The translations under genes were made by a program, and so were the position numbers. The notes beneath the pieces were generated by a model, which worked only from the letters and a program-made list of their open reading frames with translations, did not search any database and was not told where the DNA came from. Positions 43,987-53,773 of a stretch of DNA of 64,000 nt are shown here, piece by piece; position 1 is the stretch's first letter; each line of letters opens with the position of its first letter. Origin of the DNA: Xanthomonas translucens pv. cerealis (GTDB lineage: Bacteria; Pseudomonadota; Gammaproteobacteria; Xanthomonadales; Xanthomonadaceae). The stretch is from assembly GCF_006838285.1 (NCBI RefSeq), contig NZ_CP038228.1, positions 1,860,001 to 1,924,000 on the forward strand, given 5' to 3'.

Positions 43987-44043
43987 GGACCGGGGACCCG
44001 GAAAAGCGGGTTCTCGGCTTACGCTCTTCCGGGTCCCCGGTCC
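43987..44043. repeat. Long inverted repeat between convergent genes
   Basis: Perfect 17-bp arms GGACCGGGGACCCGGAA and TTCCGGGTCCCCGGTCC with a 23-base loop that itself holds AGCG/CGCT. Located between the S10 peptidase and pit stops; no T run, so possibly a bidirectional transcription stop or an RNA-stabilising structure. Confidence 0.85.
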
Positions 44044-44048
44044 CGGCC

Positions 44049-45173
44049 TCACCCCACCCAGCCGAACAGCGCGAACATCCGGAAGATCAAATACGCCACC
44101 CCGGCCGCAGCCGGGATGGTCAGGATCCAGGCCCAGACGATGCGCTCGATCACGCCGAAGCGCAGCGAGCGCGGGTTCTTGGCGAAGCCCACGCCCATGA
44201 TCGCGGTGGAAATGCTGTGGGTGGTGGACACCGGCATGCCGAAATGCGCGGCCAGGGTCAGGATCGTCGCCGAGCTGGTTTCCGCGGCGAAGCCGTGGAT
44301 CGGGTGCAGCTTGACCATCTTGTGGCCCAGCGTCTTGATGATCTTCCAGCCGCCGGAGGCGGTGCCGGCAGCCATCACCACCGCGCAGGTCAACACGATC
44401 CAGGTGGCGATGCCCTGGCCCTGGCTGGCCGCCGGGTGCAGGAACGCCAGCCACGCCGGCAGGTCGTCCAGCGCGCCGGTGCTCTGCGCGCCGATCAGGG
44501 TCATGGCGATGATGCCCATGGTCTTCTGCGCGTCGTTGTGGCCATGCGCATAGCCCATGTAGGCGGCCGAGGCGATCTGCGCCTTGCCGAAGAAGGCGTT
44601 GACCCAGCGCGGCCGCGCCAGCCGCCCGATGCGCCCGCCGAGCCCGGCCAGGCCGGCGATGATCGCCCACAGCAGCAGCATCACTGCGATGCCGAGCAGG
44701 AAGCCGGCGATCGGCGAGGTGATCATCGGCACGAACACCTTCCACAGCAGGCCCTTGTTCTTTGCCCAGTCGCCGACGTTCTGCGACCAGATCAACGCGC
44801 CCCAGTTGTTGTGCGCGGCCGCCAGGCCGGCGCCGCACAGGCCGCCGATCAGGGCGTGCGAGGACGAGGACGGCAGGCCCTTCCACCAGGTGATCAGGTT
44901 CCAGACGATGCCGCCGAGCAGCGCGCACAGGATCACCTGCGGGGTGACCGTCACCACGTCGGTGTCGAGCAGGCCCGAGGCGATGGTCATCGCCACCGCG
45001 GTGCCGGTCAGCGCGCCGAGCAGGTTCATGCCGGCGGCCAGGATCACCGCCCAGCCGGGGCTGAGCACCTTGGTCGCGACCACGGTGGCGATGGAGTTGG
45101 CGGTGTCGTGGAAGCCGTTGATGAACTCGAACACCAGCGCCGCCAGGATCACGATCAGGACCAGCGTCAGCAT
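44049..45173 (-). CDS. pit: Pit-type low-affinity phosphate transporter
   Basis: Proton-coupled inorganic phosphate permease (PiT family). 374 residues with about ten hydrophobic segments and the two inverted PiT signature repeats: FEFINGFHDTANSIATVVAT near residue 15 and GYAHGHNDAQKTMGIIAMTL near 205. AGGAG lies six bases before ATG. Follows its DUF47 partner. Confidence 0.94.
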   Translation of the reverse strand: MLTLVLIVILAALVFEFINGFHDTANSIATVVATKVLSPGWAVILAAGMNLLGALTGTAVAMTIASGLLDTDVVTVTPQVILCALLGGIVWNLITWWKGLPSSSSHALIGGLCGAGLAAAHNNWGALIWSQNVGDWAKNKGLLWKVFVPMITSPIAGFLLGIAVMLLLWAIIAGLAGLGGRIGRLARPRWVNAFFGKAQIASAAYMGYAHGHNDAQKTMGIIAMTLIGAQSTGALDDLPAWLAFLHPAASQGQGIATWIVLTCAVVMAAGTASGGWKIIKTLGHKMVKLHPIHGFAAETSSATILTLAAHFGMPVSTTHSISTAIMGVGFAKNPRSLRFGVIERIVWAWILTIPAAAGVAYLIFRMFALFGWVG

Positions 45174-45258
45174 CGTGCGCTCCTCGCCTCACGCGTGGCG
45201 GTCGCGGCGGCGGGCATGGCGGCGCGGCCGCGCCGGCAGCGGATCCGTCCTGTGCCCA

Positions 45259-45885
45259 TTACGAATTCTTCAGCACGATCTGGTAGACCACCACGCCGGC
45301 CTCGCGGCAGCGGTCGATGGCCTTCTCCAGGATCTCGAAGAACTCCTTGAGCAGGAACATCTGCAGGTTGTCCAGGCGCCCGGAGTAGATGTCGCGGTAC
45401 AGCTCCAGCATCAGCCGGTCGGCCTCGTTCTCCAGCGAGCGCAGCCGGTCGTTGAGCGCGCTCATGCGGTCCAGGTGCATGTTGTGCAGGTCGTGGACCA
45501 TCTCCACCACCACCGCCGCGGCCTGTTCCAGCATCGCCGCGCGCGGGGCGAAGTCGATATGCTCCAGGTGCTGCACCGCCAGCGAATAGCGGTCGGCGAA
45601 CTTCTCCACCTGCTTGGGGATCTTGTACAGCGCCGAGCCCAGCGCCTCGATGTCCTCGCGCTCGATCGGGGTCATGAAGCTGTCGACCAGGGCCTGGCCG
45701 ATCTTGTCGGACGCGGCGCGTTCGCGCAGCCGCGCCAGCCTGAAGGCGTCCAGCGCCGGCTGCCGGTCCGATTCGCGCATCATCGAATGCAGTGCCCTGG
45801 TGCTGTCATAGGCGGCCTGCGCCGCTTCGTCGAGCAGGGTGTAGAACTGCTTGCCGGAACCGAAGATGGTCTGCAACGAGAACAT
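45259..45885 (-). CDS. DUF47/PhoU-like accessory protein of Pit
   Basis: 208-residue all-helical cytosolic protein of the DUF47 family (PhoU-related), normally paired with pit and thought to modulate its transport. Visible: MFSLQTIFGSGKQFYTLLDE, MTPIEREDIEALGSALYKI and LFKEF-like LLKEFFEILEKAIDRC. Start ATG 45885. Confidence 0.9.
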   Translation of the reverse strand: MFSLQTIFGSGKQFYTLLDEAAQAAYDSTRALHSMMRESDRQPALDAFRLARLRERAASDKIGQALVDSFMTPIEREDIEALGSALYKIPKQVEKFADRYSLAVQHLEHIDFAPRAAMLEQAAAVVVEMVHDLHNMHLDRMSALNDRLRSLENEADRLMLELYRDIYSGRLDNLQMFLLKEFFEILEKAIDRCREAGVVVYQIVLKNS

Positions 45886-46136
45886 GAAACGCGCTTCCCG
45901 CCGTCGCGGGAGGGACGGCACCGGGGCGGAATTATGACCGTTTGCCGACAACCCGGGGGAATCCGGCGACCGACGGCAGCGCGTCGGCGGCGCGTGGACG
46001 CCGCCGCCGTCCGGGTTTGCTACCATGCAACCGCGCCGTGGTCAGGCGCACCCTATGGACGACCACCCTAGCCCCCCTCCCCCGCGCCGCCTCGGCGCCC
46101 ATGTCCCCTTCTCCCTTGCCGCCAGGGAGCGCGCGC

Positions 46137-47480
46137 ATGCTTGAATTATTGGTCGTGGCAGCCCTGGTGCTGCTGAACGGCTTCTTCGCGATGTCCGAGA
46201 TGTCGCTGATGACCTCGCGCAAAAGCCGGCTGAAGCAGATGGCGCAGTCCAGCACGCGCGCGGCCAAGGCGCTGGCGCTGGCCGAGAACCCGGAAAACTT
46301 CCTGTCCACGGTGCAGATCGGCATCACCGCGATCGGCATCCTGACCGGCGTGTACGGCGGCGAGGCCATCGGCGAGGCGATCGCGACCAAACTGCAGTCG
46401 CTGTTTCCGACGCTGTCGGCCACCTTCAGCTTGATCGGGCAGCCGCAACCCTGGTCGGCGGTGATCGGCAAGACCATGGCGATCGTGCTGATCACCTTCC
46501 TGACGCTGATCTTCGGCGAACTGGTGCCCAAGCGCCTGGCGCTGACCCGCTCGGAAGTCATCGCCGGCTTCGTCGCGGTGCCGATGAGCTGGCTGGCCCT
46601 GGTCGCCGCGCCGGCGGTGTGGGTGTTGTCGCGCTCGACCCGGCTGGTGCTGCGCGTGCTCGGCCTGGGCAACGAACAATCGGCGTCGGTGACCGAAGAG
46701 GAAATCCGCATGCTGGTGGCCGAGAGCCACGAGGCCGGCGTGATCGACAGCCACGAGCGCGACATGATGAACCGGGTCATGCGCCTGGGCGACCGCACCG
46801 CCGACAGCCTGATGACGCCGCGCAACCGCATCGCCTGGCTCGACGCCAATGCCGAGCCGGAGCGCAATTTCCAGACCATTCGCGAGCACGAGTTCTCGCG
46901 CTATCCGGTATACCGCGGCAGCGACCAGGACATCGCCGGCGTGCTGGAAGTGAAATCGCTGGTCACGCGCATGGACGGCAACGCCACCCAGTTGTTCCAG
47001 AGCCTGCGCGAGACCCTGTTCGTCTCCGAGTCCACCCACGCGATGAAACTGCTGGAGATCTTCCGCGAGGAACAGCAGTCGATGGCGCTGGTGGTGGACG
47101 AGTACGGCGAGATCCAGGGCCTGGTCACGATCAGCGACCTGATGGGCGCGGTGGTCGGGCGCCTGCAGTCGATGGACAACGCCGACGAGGACGCGCTGGT
47201 GGTGACCCGCGCCGACGGCTCGCTGCTGATCGACGGCTCGCTGGCGATCGAGGACCTGCGCGAGCTGCTCGGCGGCGCCGAACTGCCCAACGCCGAGGAA
47301 GGCGACTACAACACCCTGGCCGGCCTGTGCATCTACTACTTCGGCCGCATCCCGCACGCCGGCGAGTTCTTCGACTGGGCCGGCTGGCGCATCGAGATCG
47401 TCGACCTGGACGGCGCGCGCGTGGACAAGCTGCTGCTGAGCAAACTGCAGGACGAGAACAGCGATGACATCACCGGGTGA
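46137..47480 (+). CDS. CorC/HlyC-type CNNM-like membrane protein
   Basis: 447 residues of the hemolysin-C/CorC group, now linked to Mg2+ or other cation transport (CNNM family). DUF21 membrane domain with about four helices (1-190, including FGELVPKRLALTRS), two CBS domains (about 205-330, TPRNRIAWLD and LVVDEYGEIQGLVTISDL) and a CorC C-terminal domain (about 350-430). Overlaps exoD by 17 bases. Confidence 0.9.
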   Translation: MLELLVVAALVLLNGFFAMSEMSLMTSRKSRLKQMAQSSTRAAKALALAENPENFLSTVQIGITAIGILTGVYGGEAIGEAIATKLQSLFPTLSATFSLIGQPQPWSAVIGKTMAIVLITFLTLIFGELVPKRLALTRSEVIAGFVAVPMSWLALVAAPAVWVLSRSTRLVLRVLGLGNEQSASVTEEEIRMLVAESHEAGVIDSHERDMMNRVMRLGDRTADSLMTPRNRIAWLDANAEPERNFQTIREHEFSRYPVYRGSDQDIAGVLEVKSLVTRMDGNATQLFQSLRETLFVSESTHAMKLLEIFREEQQSMALVVDEYGEIQGLVTISDLMGAVVGRLQSMDNADEDALVVTRADGSLLIDGSLAIEDLRELLGGAELPNAEEGDYNTLAGLCIYYFGRIPHAGEFFDWAGWRIEIVDLDGARVDKLLLSKLQDENSDDITG

Positions 47481-48114
47481 GACACCCGGCACGGACGACG
47501 CTCACGGCTACAGCGCCGAAGGCATCCGCACCCTGCTCGATACCTTCCTGCTCGGCGATCCGGACGAACATCTCCGCTTGCGGCTGATCCTGGCCGACCT
47601 GCAGCACAGCGCGTTCGGCGTGTTCCTGTTCGTGGCGATCCTGCCGGCGTTCCTGCCGGTGCCAGGCCTGGCCGGCGGCCTTAGCGGGCCGCTGGTGACG
47701 CTGATCGGCGCGCAGATGCTGATCGGCCTGCGCAAGCCCTGGCTACCGCGCTTCATCGGCGAACGCGGCCCGCGCCGGCGCACCATGCAGCGCTTCGTCG
47801 GGCGCATCGCGCCCTGGCTGCGGCGGCTGGACAAATTGCTCAAGCCGCGCCTGCCGGCGCTGGTCGAGACGCTGCCGGCACGCGCCTTCAGCGGCCTGTT
47901 GCTGGTGGTGCTGGGGATCCTGCTGTCGCTGCCGATCCCGTTCACCAACTACGCCTTCGGCGCGATGCTGCTGCTGTTCTCGCTGGCCTTGCTGGAGCGC
48001 GACGGCGGCCTGATGCTGGTGTCGTGGCTGGGCGGCATCGCCGTGGCGCTCGGCATGGGCCTGGCCTCGGACCAGGTGGTGGAGCTGAGCCGCGCGTGGA
48101 TGCACAAGCTGTAG
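47464..48114 (+). CDS. ExoD-family membrane protein
   Basis: 216 residues with about four hydrophobic helices and ExoD features (FGVFLFVAILPAFLPVPGLAG, RKPWLPRFI, LPIPFTNYAFGAMLLLFSLA). ExoD was named for an effect on exopolysaccharide in Rhizobium; its biochemical role is unknown. ATG lies inside the end of the preceding gene, so the two are coupled. Confidence 0.85.
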   Translation: MTSPGETPGTDDAHGYSAEGIRTLLDTFLLGDPDEHLRLRLILADLQHSAFGVFLFVAILPAFLPVPGLAGGLSGPLVTLIGAQMLIGLRKPWLPRFIGERGPRRRTMQRFVGRIAPWLRRLDKLLKPRLPALVETLPARAFSGLLLVVLGILLSLPIPFTNYAFGAMLLLFSLALLERDGGLMLVSWLGGIAVALGMGLASDQVVELSRAWMHKL

Positions 48115-48193
48115 TCCGAGGCTGGCGCGCAAGATGTTCGCGCCGCAGCCGCGCCACGCACGCCGCGGGCACGACTGGTCCGGCAACGCGGCG

Positions 48194-48355
48194 CTAATCC
48201 GACCCCGGCACCTCGGCGAACACTTCCACGCACAACGGCTGCGCCGCCTGTGCATCGTACGTGCGCTGCAGACGCTGCAGCTGCAGCGCCAGCTGATGCA
48301 AGACGGCCTCCAGGCCACAGCCGCGCGCGGCCGGCGGCAGGTATTCGGATTCCAT
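48194..48355 (-). CDS. Possible small protein, 53 residues
   Basis: Not recognised. ATG 48355 is preceded by AGGGGG seven bases upstream; the product starts MESEYLPPAARGCGLEAVL, has a Gln/Leu-rich helix (HQLALQLQRLQRTYDAQ) and ends VEVFAEVPGSD. It fills an otherwise empty gap and reads like a genuine small cytosolic protein, but no homology can be tested here. Confidence 0.45.
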   Translation of the reverse strand: MESEYLPPAARGCGLEAVLHQLALQLQRLQRTYDAQAAQPLCVEVFAEVPGSD

Positions 48356-48585
48356 GTGACGCCCCCTGTTTCGATCCGTGGATGCGTGGCGACGACCGGC
48401 GCGATGCCGTGTCCTGCCTCGTGCGCGCCAGCCCTTGGCGCGTCATCCGAATCTGAGCCACGGCATAGGCAACGCGGAGTGAAAACCGCCGCTGTCGCCG
48501 CGCCTTGTCTACTTTGCGCGCCAAGGCAGCACAGGCCGCTGGCCTGCGAACGCAGCCATTGCGGTGCGGCCGCGCCTGCCGACGC

Positions 48586-49581
<996 letters not shown>

Positions 49582-49702
49582 GGAGAGCGGGTTCCTGCGA
49601 AGCTGATGCAGAGGACATGGGGACGGATGGACCGATTGCAGCGGCCGGGGCCGGAACGCTGATTTGCGGTGGCGGCATCGCTGCACCAGGGTGCACGTGC
49701 GG

Positions 49703-49829
49703 TCGTACCCTCACCCCAACCCCTCTCCCGGGGGGAGAGGGGCTCAAGCGCCTTCCTTCTCCCTCCGGGACCATGGCCCCCTTTTTCGGGGGAAGGTGCC
49801 CCGCAGGGGCGGATGAGGGTACGGGCGCC
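49703..49829. repeat. Composite palindromic repeat, copy 2
   Basis: Same family as 37781-37911, but here the tips CGTACCCTCACCCC and GAGGGTACGGGCG face outward, with CCCTCTCCCGG/GGGGGAGAGGG and the CACCTTC-type module inside. It lies in the 344-base gap between the LLM oxidoreductase and the SDR gene, which holds no gene. Confidence 0.85.
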
Positions 49830-49925
49830 AGCACCTCACGCGCCAAACACGCCCGACCCAAAGCAGCCACGCCAGCTGCACGGAGGCCAAATTACGCTGC
49901 ACGCTCCGTCACGCGAGGTTGCGCC

Positions 49926-50732
49926 ATGTCCCTGATCCCGCCGGTACCCACCACCCCCGCCCTGTCGCTGCGCGACCGCGTGGTTCTGGTCACCGGCGGC
50001 GCGCAGGGCATCGGCCGCGGCGTGGTGCAGGCGGTGCTGGGTGCCGGCGGCCGGGTCGCGTTCGGCGATCTGGACGCCGAGGCCGGGCGCGCCTGCGCCG
50101 CCGAACTCGATGCCGGCGACCGGGTGCTGTTCCGGCGCCTGGATGTAGCCGCCGAAGCCAGCGTTCGGCGCTTCGTCGACGCTGCACTGACGCAGTTCGG
50201 GCGCATCGACGGCCTGGTCAACAATGCCGGCATCGCCGATCCGCACAGCGGCCCGCTGGAGCGGCTGGCGCTGCGCGAATGGAACCGGCGCCTGGGCGCG
50301 AGCCTGGGCGGCACCTTCCTATGCAGCAAGCACGCGCTGCAGGCACTGCGCGGCAGCGCCGGCGGCGGCGCGATCGTCAATATCGCCTCGACCCGAGCCC
50401 ACCAATCCGAACCCGATAGCGAAGCCTACGCGGCGGCGAAAGGCGGCCTGCTGGCCTTCACCCATGCGCTGGCGATCAGCGCCGGGCCGGCGGTGCGGGT
50501 CAACTGCATCAGCCCGGGCTGGATCGCCACCGATGCCTGGCGCAAGCCCAGCACGCGGCGCAAGCCAACGCTGTCGCGGCAGGACCATGCACAGCATCCG
50601 GCCGGCCGGGTCGGTACCCCACAGGATATCGGCGCGTTGGCGGTGTATCTGCTGTCGGCCGAGACCGGCTTCGTCACCGGCCAGGACTTCGTGGTCGATG
50701 GCGGGATGAGCCGCAAGATGCAGTACGCGTAG
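49926..50732 (+). CDS. Short-chain dehydrogenase/reductase
   Basis: 268-residue classical SDR oxidoreductase. Cofactor motif VTGGAQGIG (near 22-30) and GDLDAEAG, suggesting NAD(H); VNNAG, active-site YAAAK and C-terminal GQDFVVDGGMS. Substrate not deducible. Flanked by two different repeat families; probably monocistronic. Confidence 0.92.
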   Translation: MSLIPPVPTTPALSLRDRVVLVTGGAQGIGRGVVQAVLGAGGRVAFGDLDAEAGRACAAELDAGDRVLFRRLDVAAEASVRRFVDAALTQFGRIDGLVNNAGIADPHSGPLERLALREWNRRLGASLGGTFLCSKHALQALRGSAGGGAIVNIASTRAHQSEPDSEAYAAAKGGLLAFTHALAISAGPAVRVNCISPGWIATDAWRKPSTRRKPTLSRQDHAQHPAGRVGTPQDIGALAVYLLSAETGFVTGQDFVVDGGMSRKMQYA

Positions 50733-50766
50733 TCGCAGCGCTGCCGCCAATCCGATCCGGTTTTTT

Positions 50767-50832
50767 GTAGGAGCGGCTTCAGCCGCGACCGCACGACACG
50801 TGCAAAGCGGTCGCGGCTGAAGCCGCTGCTAC
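50767..50832. repeat. GTAG REP inverted pair
   Basis: Two 26-bp arms (50767-50792 and 50807-50832) that are inverse copies with one mismatch, each starting GTAG and centred on GGCTTCAGCC, with a 14-base loop. The right arm contains the TAG stop codon of trhO. Confidence 0.93.
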
Positions 50833-51569
50833 AGCGCGTCCACCAGCGGCTGCAGTTGCGGGTCCAGCGCTACGCGTTCGTCGAAGACGAAGCAGCGGCC
50901 GTCGTAGCCTTCGCCGCCCACTTGCTCGAAATAGCCGAGGATGCCGCCGTCCAGCTGCAGCACGTTGTCCATGCCGTCGGCGCGCATCCACAACGCGGCC
51001 TTCTCGCAGCGGATGCCGCCGGTGCAGAAGCTGACCACGGTGGCGTCGGCCAGGTCGGCGCGATGCGGCGCCAGCGCCTCGGGCAATTCGGTGAACTTGA
51101 CGATCGGCAAGGTCAGCGCGCCGGCGAACGTGCCGTAATCCACTTCCTGCACATTGCGCGTGTCCAGCAGCACCACGCGGCGGCCGGCGTCGTCGTGGCC
51201 CTGGCGCAGCCAGCGCTGCAGCGTCGCCGGCGCCACCGCCGGCGCACGTTCGCTGGCCAGCGGCGAGGCCGCATCGCGGCGGAAACTGATGATCTCCGGC
51301 TTGACCTTGGTTTTCAGCCTCGCGAATGGCGGCTGCGTACTGCTGCTGGTCTTCACCCACAGGTCGGCGAAGCGCGGATCCGTGCGCAGCTGCGCATAGA
51401 AGTCGTCGATCGCCTGCGGCGCGCCGGCCAGGAACAGGTTGATGCCCTCGCCCGCGACCAGGATGGTGCCGCGCAAGGCGCCGGCCTGCGCCCGGTCCTG
51501 CAACTGCGCGGCAAGCGCGTCGGGATCGGCGATGGCGACGAAATGGTAGGCGGCGGTGTTGGCGATCAT
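50829..51569 (-). CDS. trhO: tRNA uridine(34) hydroxylase (rhodanese-like)
   Basis: TrhO/YceA type enzyme that hydroxylates wobble U34 of some tRNAs using oxygen (activity known in E. coli). 246 residues: an N-terminal ferredoxin-like part (GTILVAGEGINLFLAG) and a rhodanese domain with VVSFCTGGIRCEKAALWM, whose two Cys residues are conserved. It ends DAL with its stop codon inside the right arm of the GTAG repeat. Confidence 0.93.
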   Translation of the reverse strand: MIANTAAYHFVAIADPDALAAQLQDRAQAGALRGTILVAGEGINLFLAGAPQAIDDFYAQLRTDPRFADLWVKTSSSTQPPFARLKTKVKPEIISFRRDAASPLASERAPAVAPATLQRWLRQGHDDAGRRVVLLDTRNVQEVDYGTFAGALTLPIVKFTELPEALAPHRADLADATVVSFCTGGIRCEKAALWMRADGMDNVLQLDGGILGYFEQVGGEGYDGRCFVFDERVALDPQLQPLVDAL

Positions 51570-51597
51570 CCGCGCATTTTAGCGTGCGCCACGCCGC

Positions 51598-51963
51598 TCA
51601 GCCGCGCAGCAGGAAGAATGGCAGCAGCACCAGCGAGGCGATCAGCAGCATGCCCAGCAGCGTCGCCAGCACGAACAGCGGGCGCCGCCGCAGCAGCGTG
51701 GCGAAGGTCTCGGCGCTGCCGTCGCGCAACGCCGCGGCGCGCTCGGCACGCGCGTGTTCGCCGCGCTGCGCCTGGTAGTCGGCCAGCAATGCCTTGGCCC
51801 GCGCCTGCTCGGCATCCTCGCGCAGCCACACGCCGCCAGCGGAAATGCCGAAGGTGCCGGGGCGGGTTTCGTAGTAGTCGATGCGCGCGGCATCGAGCAG
51901 TGCACGCACCTCGGCGAGTTCGTCGTCGGGCACGTGGCGCAGGTTGAGCAGCAGTTTGGCCAT
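51598..51963 (-). CDS. Small membrane protein, DUF6164-like
   Basis: 121 residues. An N-terminal cytosolic domain (AKLLLNLRHVPDDELAEVRA, then GTFGISAGGVWLRE) precedes a charged stretch and one C-terminal transmembrane helix (PLFVLATLLGMLLIASLVLL). Resembles the DUF6164 family of gammaproteobacteria; function unknown. Near the start of trhO on the same strand. Confidence 0.75.
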   Translation of the reverse strand: MAKLLLNLRHVPDDELAEVRALLDAARIDYYETRPGTFGISAGGVWLREDAEQARAKALLADYQAQRGEHARAERAAALRDGSAETFATLLRRRPLFVLATLLGMLLIASLVLLPFFLLRG

Positions 51964-52016
51964 GCGCCGATGATAGCCGCTGCGGCGATGCGCTACCCTT
52001 GCACGCCCTGTTCGCC

Positions 52017-52472
52017 ATGGATGTCCGCATGCGCCGTGTCCTGCTGCTGTTGAGCCTGTCGTTGCCGGTCTGGCTGTTAAGCGGCTGCACGCCGCCGGGT
52101 CCGCCGCCGGGCGGCAGCATCGCCGCGTTGCAGATGATCGACGAGCAGGTCGGCAGCGGCGCCGAAGCGCGGCCCGGCAACCAGGTCACCGTGCACTACA
52201 CCGGCTGGCTGTACGACGAGAAAGCCAAGGACCAGCGCGGCGAGAAGTTCGACGCCTCCGCCGACCACGGCCAGCCCTTCAGCTTCACCCTTGGCGGCGG
52301 CCAGGTGATCCGCGGCTGGGACGAAGGCGTGGCCGGCATGCGCGTGGGCGGCAAGCGCAAGCTGATGGTCCCGGCCGAATACGGCTACGGCGCCAGTGGC
52401 GCCGGCGGGGTGATCCCGCCCGGCGCCTCGCTGGTGTTCGAAGTCGAACTGCTCGACGTCAAGCCGCGTTGA
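52017..52472 (+). CDS. Lipoprotein FKBP-type peptidyl-prolyl isomerase
   Basis: 151 residues: signal peptide with lipobox LLSGC, Pro/Gly linker and one FKBP domain (NQVTVHYTGWLYDE, GGGQVIRGWDEGVAGM, VPAEYGYGASGAGGVIPPGA). The conserved FKBP active-site positions look intact. Probably an envelope folding helper. ATG 52029 is an alternative start. Ends 13 bases before the flavoprotein gene. Confidence 0.92.
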   Translation: MDVRMRRVLLLLSLSLPVWLLSGCTPPGPPPGGSIAALQMIDEQVGSGAEARPGNQVTVHYTGWLYDEKAKDQRGEKFDASADHGQPFSFTLGGGQVIRGWDEGVAGMRVGGKRKLMVPAEYGYGASGAGGVIPPGASLVFEVELLDVKPR

Positions 52473-52485
52473 GCCGTTGCCGCCG

Positions 52486-53748
52486 ATGCCCGCCAACAAG
52501 CTCGCCGCCGCCGTGCGCGGCCGCATCGCCATCGTCGGCGGTGGCCCGGCCGGGCTGATCGCCGCCGAGACCGCGCGCGCGGCCGGCGCCGAGGTCGATG
52601 TCTACGAGGGCAAGGGCTCGGTGGGGCGCAAGTTCCTGATCGCCGGCAAGGGCGGCCTCAACCTGACCCACTCCGATCCATTCGCGCTGTTCGTGTCGCG
52701 CTACCGCGAACGCGCCGCGCAGGTCGCCGAATGGCTGGCCGACTTCGACGCCGACGCGCTGCGCGCCTGGGCGCAGGCGCAGGGCGTGGACACCTACGTC
52801 GGCAGTTCCGGCCGCGTCTTCCCGCTGGACCGCAAGGCCGCGCCGCTGCTGCGCGGCTGGGTGCGGCGACTGAAGGACGCCGGGGTGCGCTTCCACGTGC
52901 AGCATCGCTGGCAGGGCTGGGACAGCGAGGGCGCGCTGCGCTTCGCCAGCGCCGACGGCGAACGCCTGGTGCCAGCCGATGCCTGCGTGCTGGCGCTGGG
53001 CGGCGGCAGCTGGCCGCAGCTGGGTTCCGACGGCGCCTGGCAGGACACGCTGCGCGCGCGCGGCGTCGAGCTCGCGCCGCTGCAGCCGGCCAACTGCGGC
53101 TTCGACATCGACTGGAGCGCGCATTTCCGCGAACGCCATGCCGGCGCGCCGTTGAAGCCGGTGATCGCGCATTGGCACGATGCGCAGGGCCGCGAACACG
53201 CGCTGCAGGGCGAATGCGTGGTCGGCGAACACGGCATCGAGGGCAGCCTGATCTATGCGCTGTCGGCGGACCTGCGCCAGGCCATCGCCGCGCACGGGCC
53301 GACCCCGCTGTGGCTGGACCTGGCGCCGGGCCGCGACCTGGCGCGGCTGCAGGCCGCGCTGGGCAAGCCGCGCGGCGGGCGCAGCTTCGGCGAGCACCTG
53401 CGCCGCCAGGCCGGCATCGACGGGGTCAAGGCGGCGCTGCTGTTCGAGGTGCTGGGCAAGCAGGCCGGCGACGATCCGGCACATGCGGCGGCCACGCTGA
53501 AACGGCTGCCGCTGACCCTGCTGCGCCCGCGCCCGCTGGCCGAGGCGATCAGCAGCGCCGGCGGCGTGCGCCTGGAAGCGCTGGACCCGGCGCTGATGCT
53601 GCGCGCCCTGCCCGGCACCTTCTGCGCCGGCGAAATGCTCGACTGGGAAGCGCCGACCGGCGGCTACCTGCTCAGCGCCTGCTTCGCCAGCGGCCTGCGT
53701 GCCGGGCGCGGTGCGGTGGCGTGGCTGCAACAACGCGGGCGCGACTGA
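52486..53748 (+). CDS. YhiN-type NAD(P)/FAD-dependent flavoprotein
   Basis: 420 residues of the TIGR03862/HI0933-like group. FAD-binding IAIVGGGPAGLIAAETA at the N-terminus, KFLIAGKGGLNLTHS, VLALGGGSWPQLGS and C-terminal FCAGEMLDWEAPTGGYLL. Enzymatic role unknown. Probably cotranscribed with the FKBP lipoprotein gene. Confidence 0.9.
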   Translation: MPANKLAAAVRGRIAIVGGGPAGLIAAETARAAGAEVDVYEGKGSVGRKFLIAGKGGLNLTHSDPFALFVSRYRERAAQVAEWLADFDADALRAWAQAQGVDTYVGSSGRVFPLDRKAAPLLRGWVRRLKDAGVRFHVQHRWQGWDSEGALRFASADGERLVPADACVLALGGGSWPQLGSDGAWQDTLRARGVELAPLQPANCGFDIDWSAHFRERHAGAPLKPVIAHWHDAQGREHALQGECVVGEHGIEGSLIYALSADLRQAIAAHGPTPLWLDLAPGRDLARLQAALGKPRGGRSFGEHLRRQAGIDGVKAALLFEVLGKQAGDDPAHAAATLKRLPLTLLRPRPLAEAISSAGGVRLEALDPALMLRALPGTFCAGEMLDWEAPTGGYLLSACFASGLRAGRGAVAWLQQRGRD

Positions 53749-53773
53749 GCCACGCCTGCATCGCCGAGGCAGC

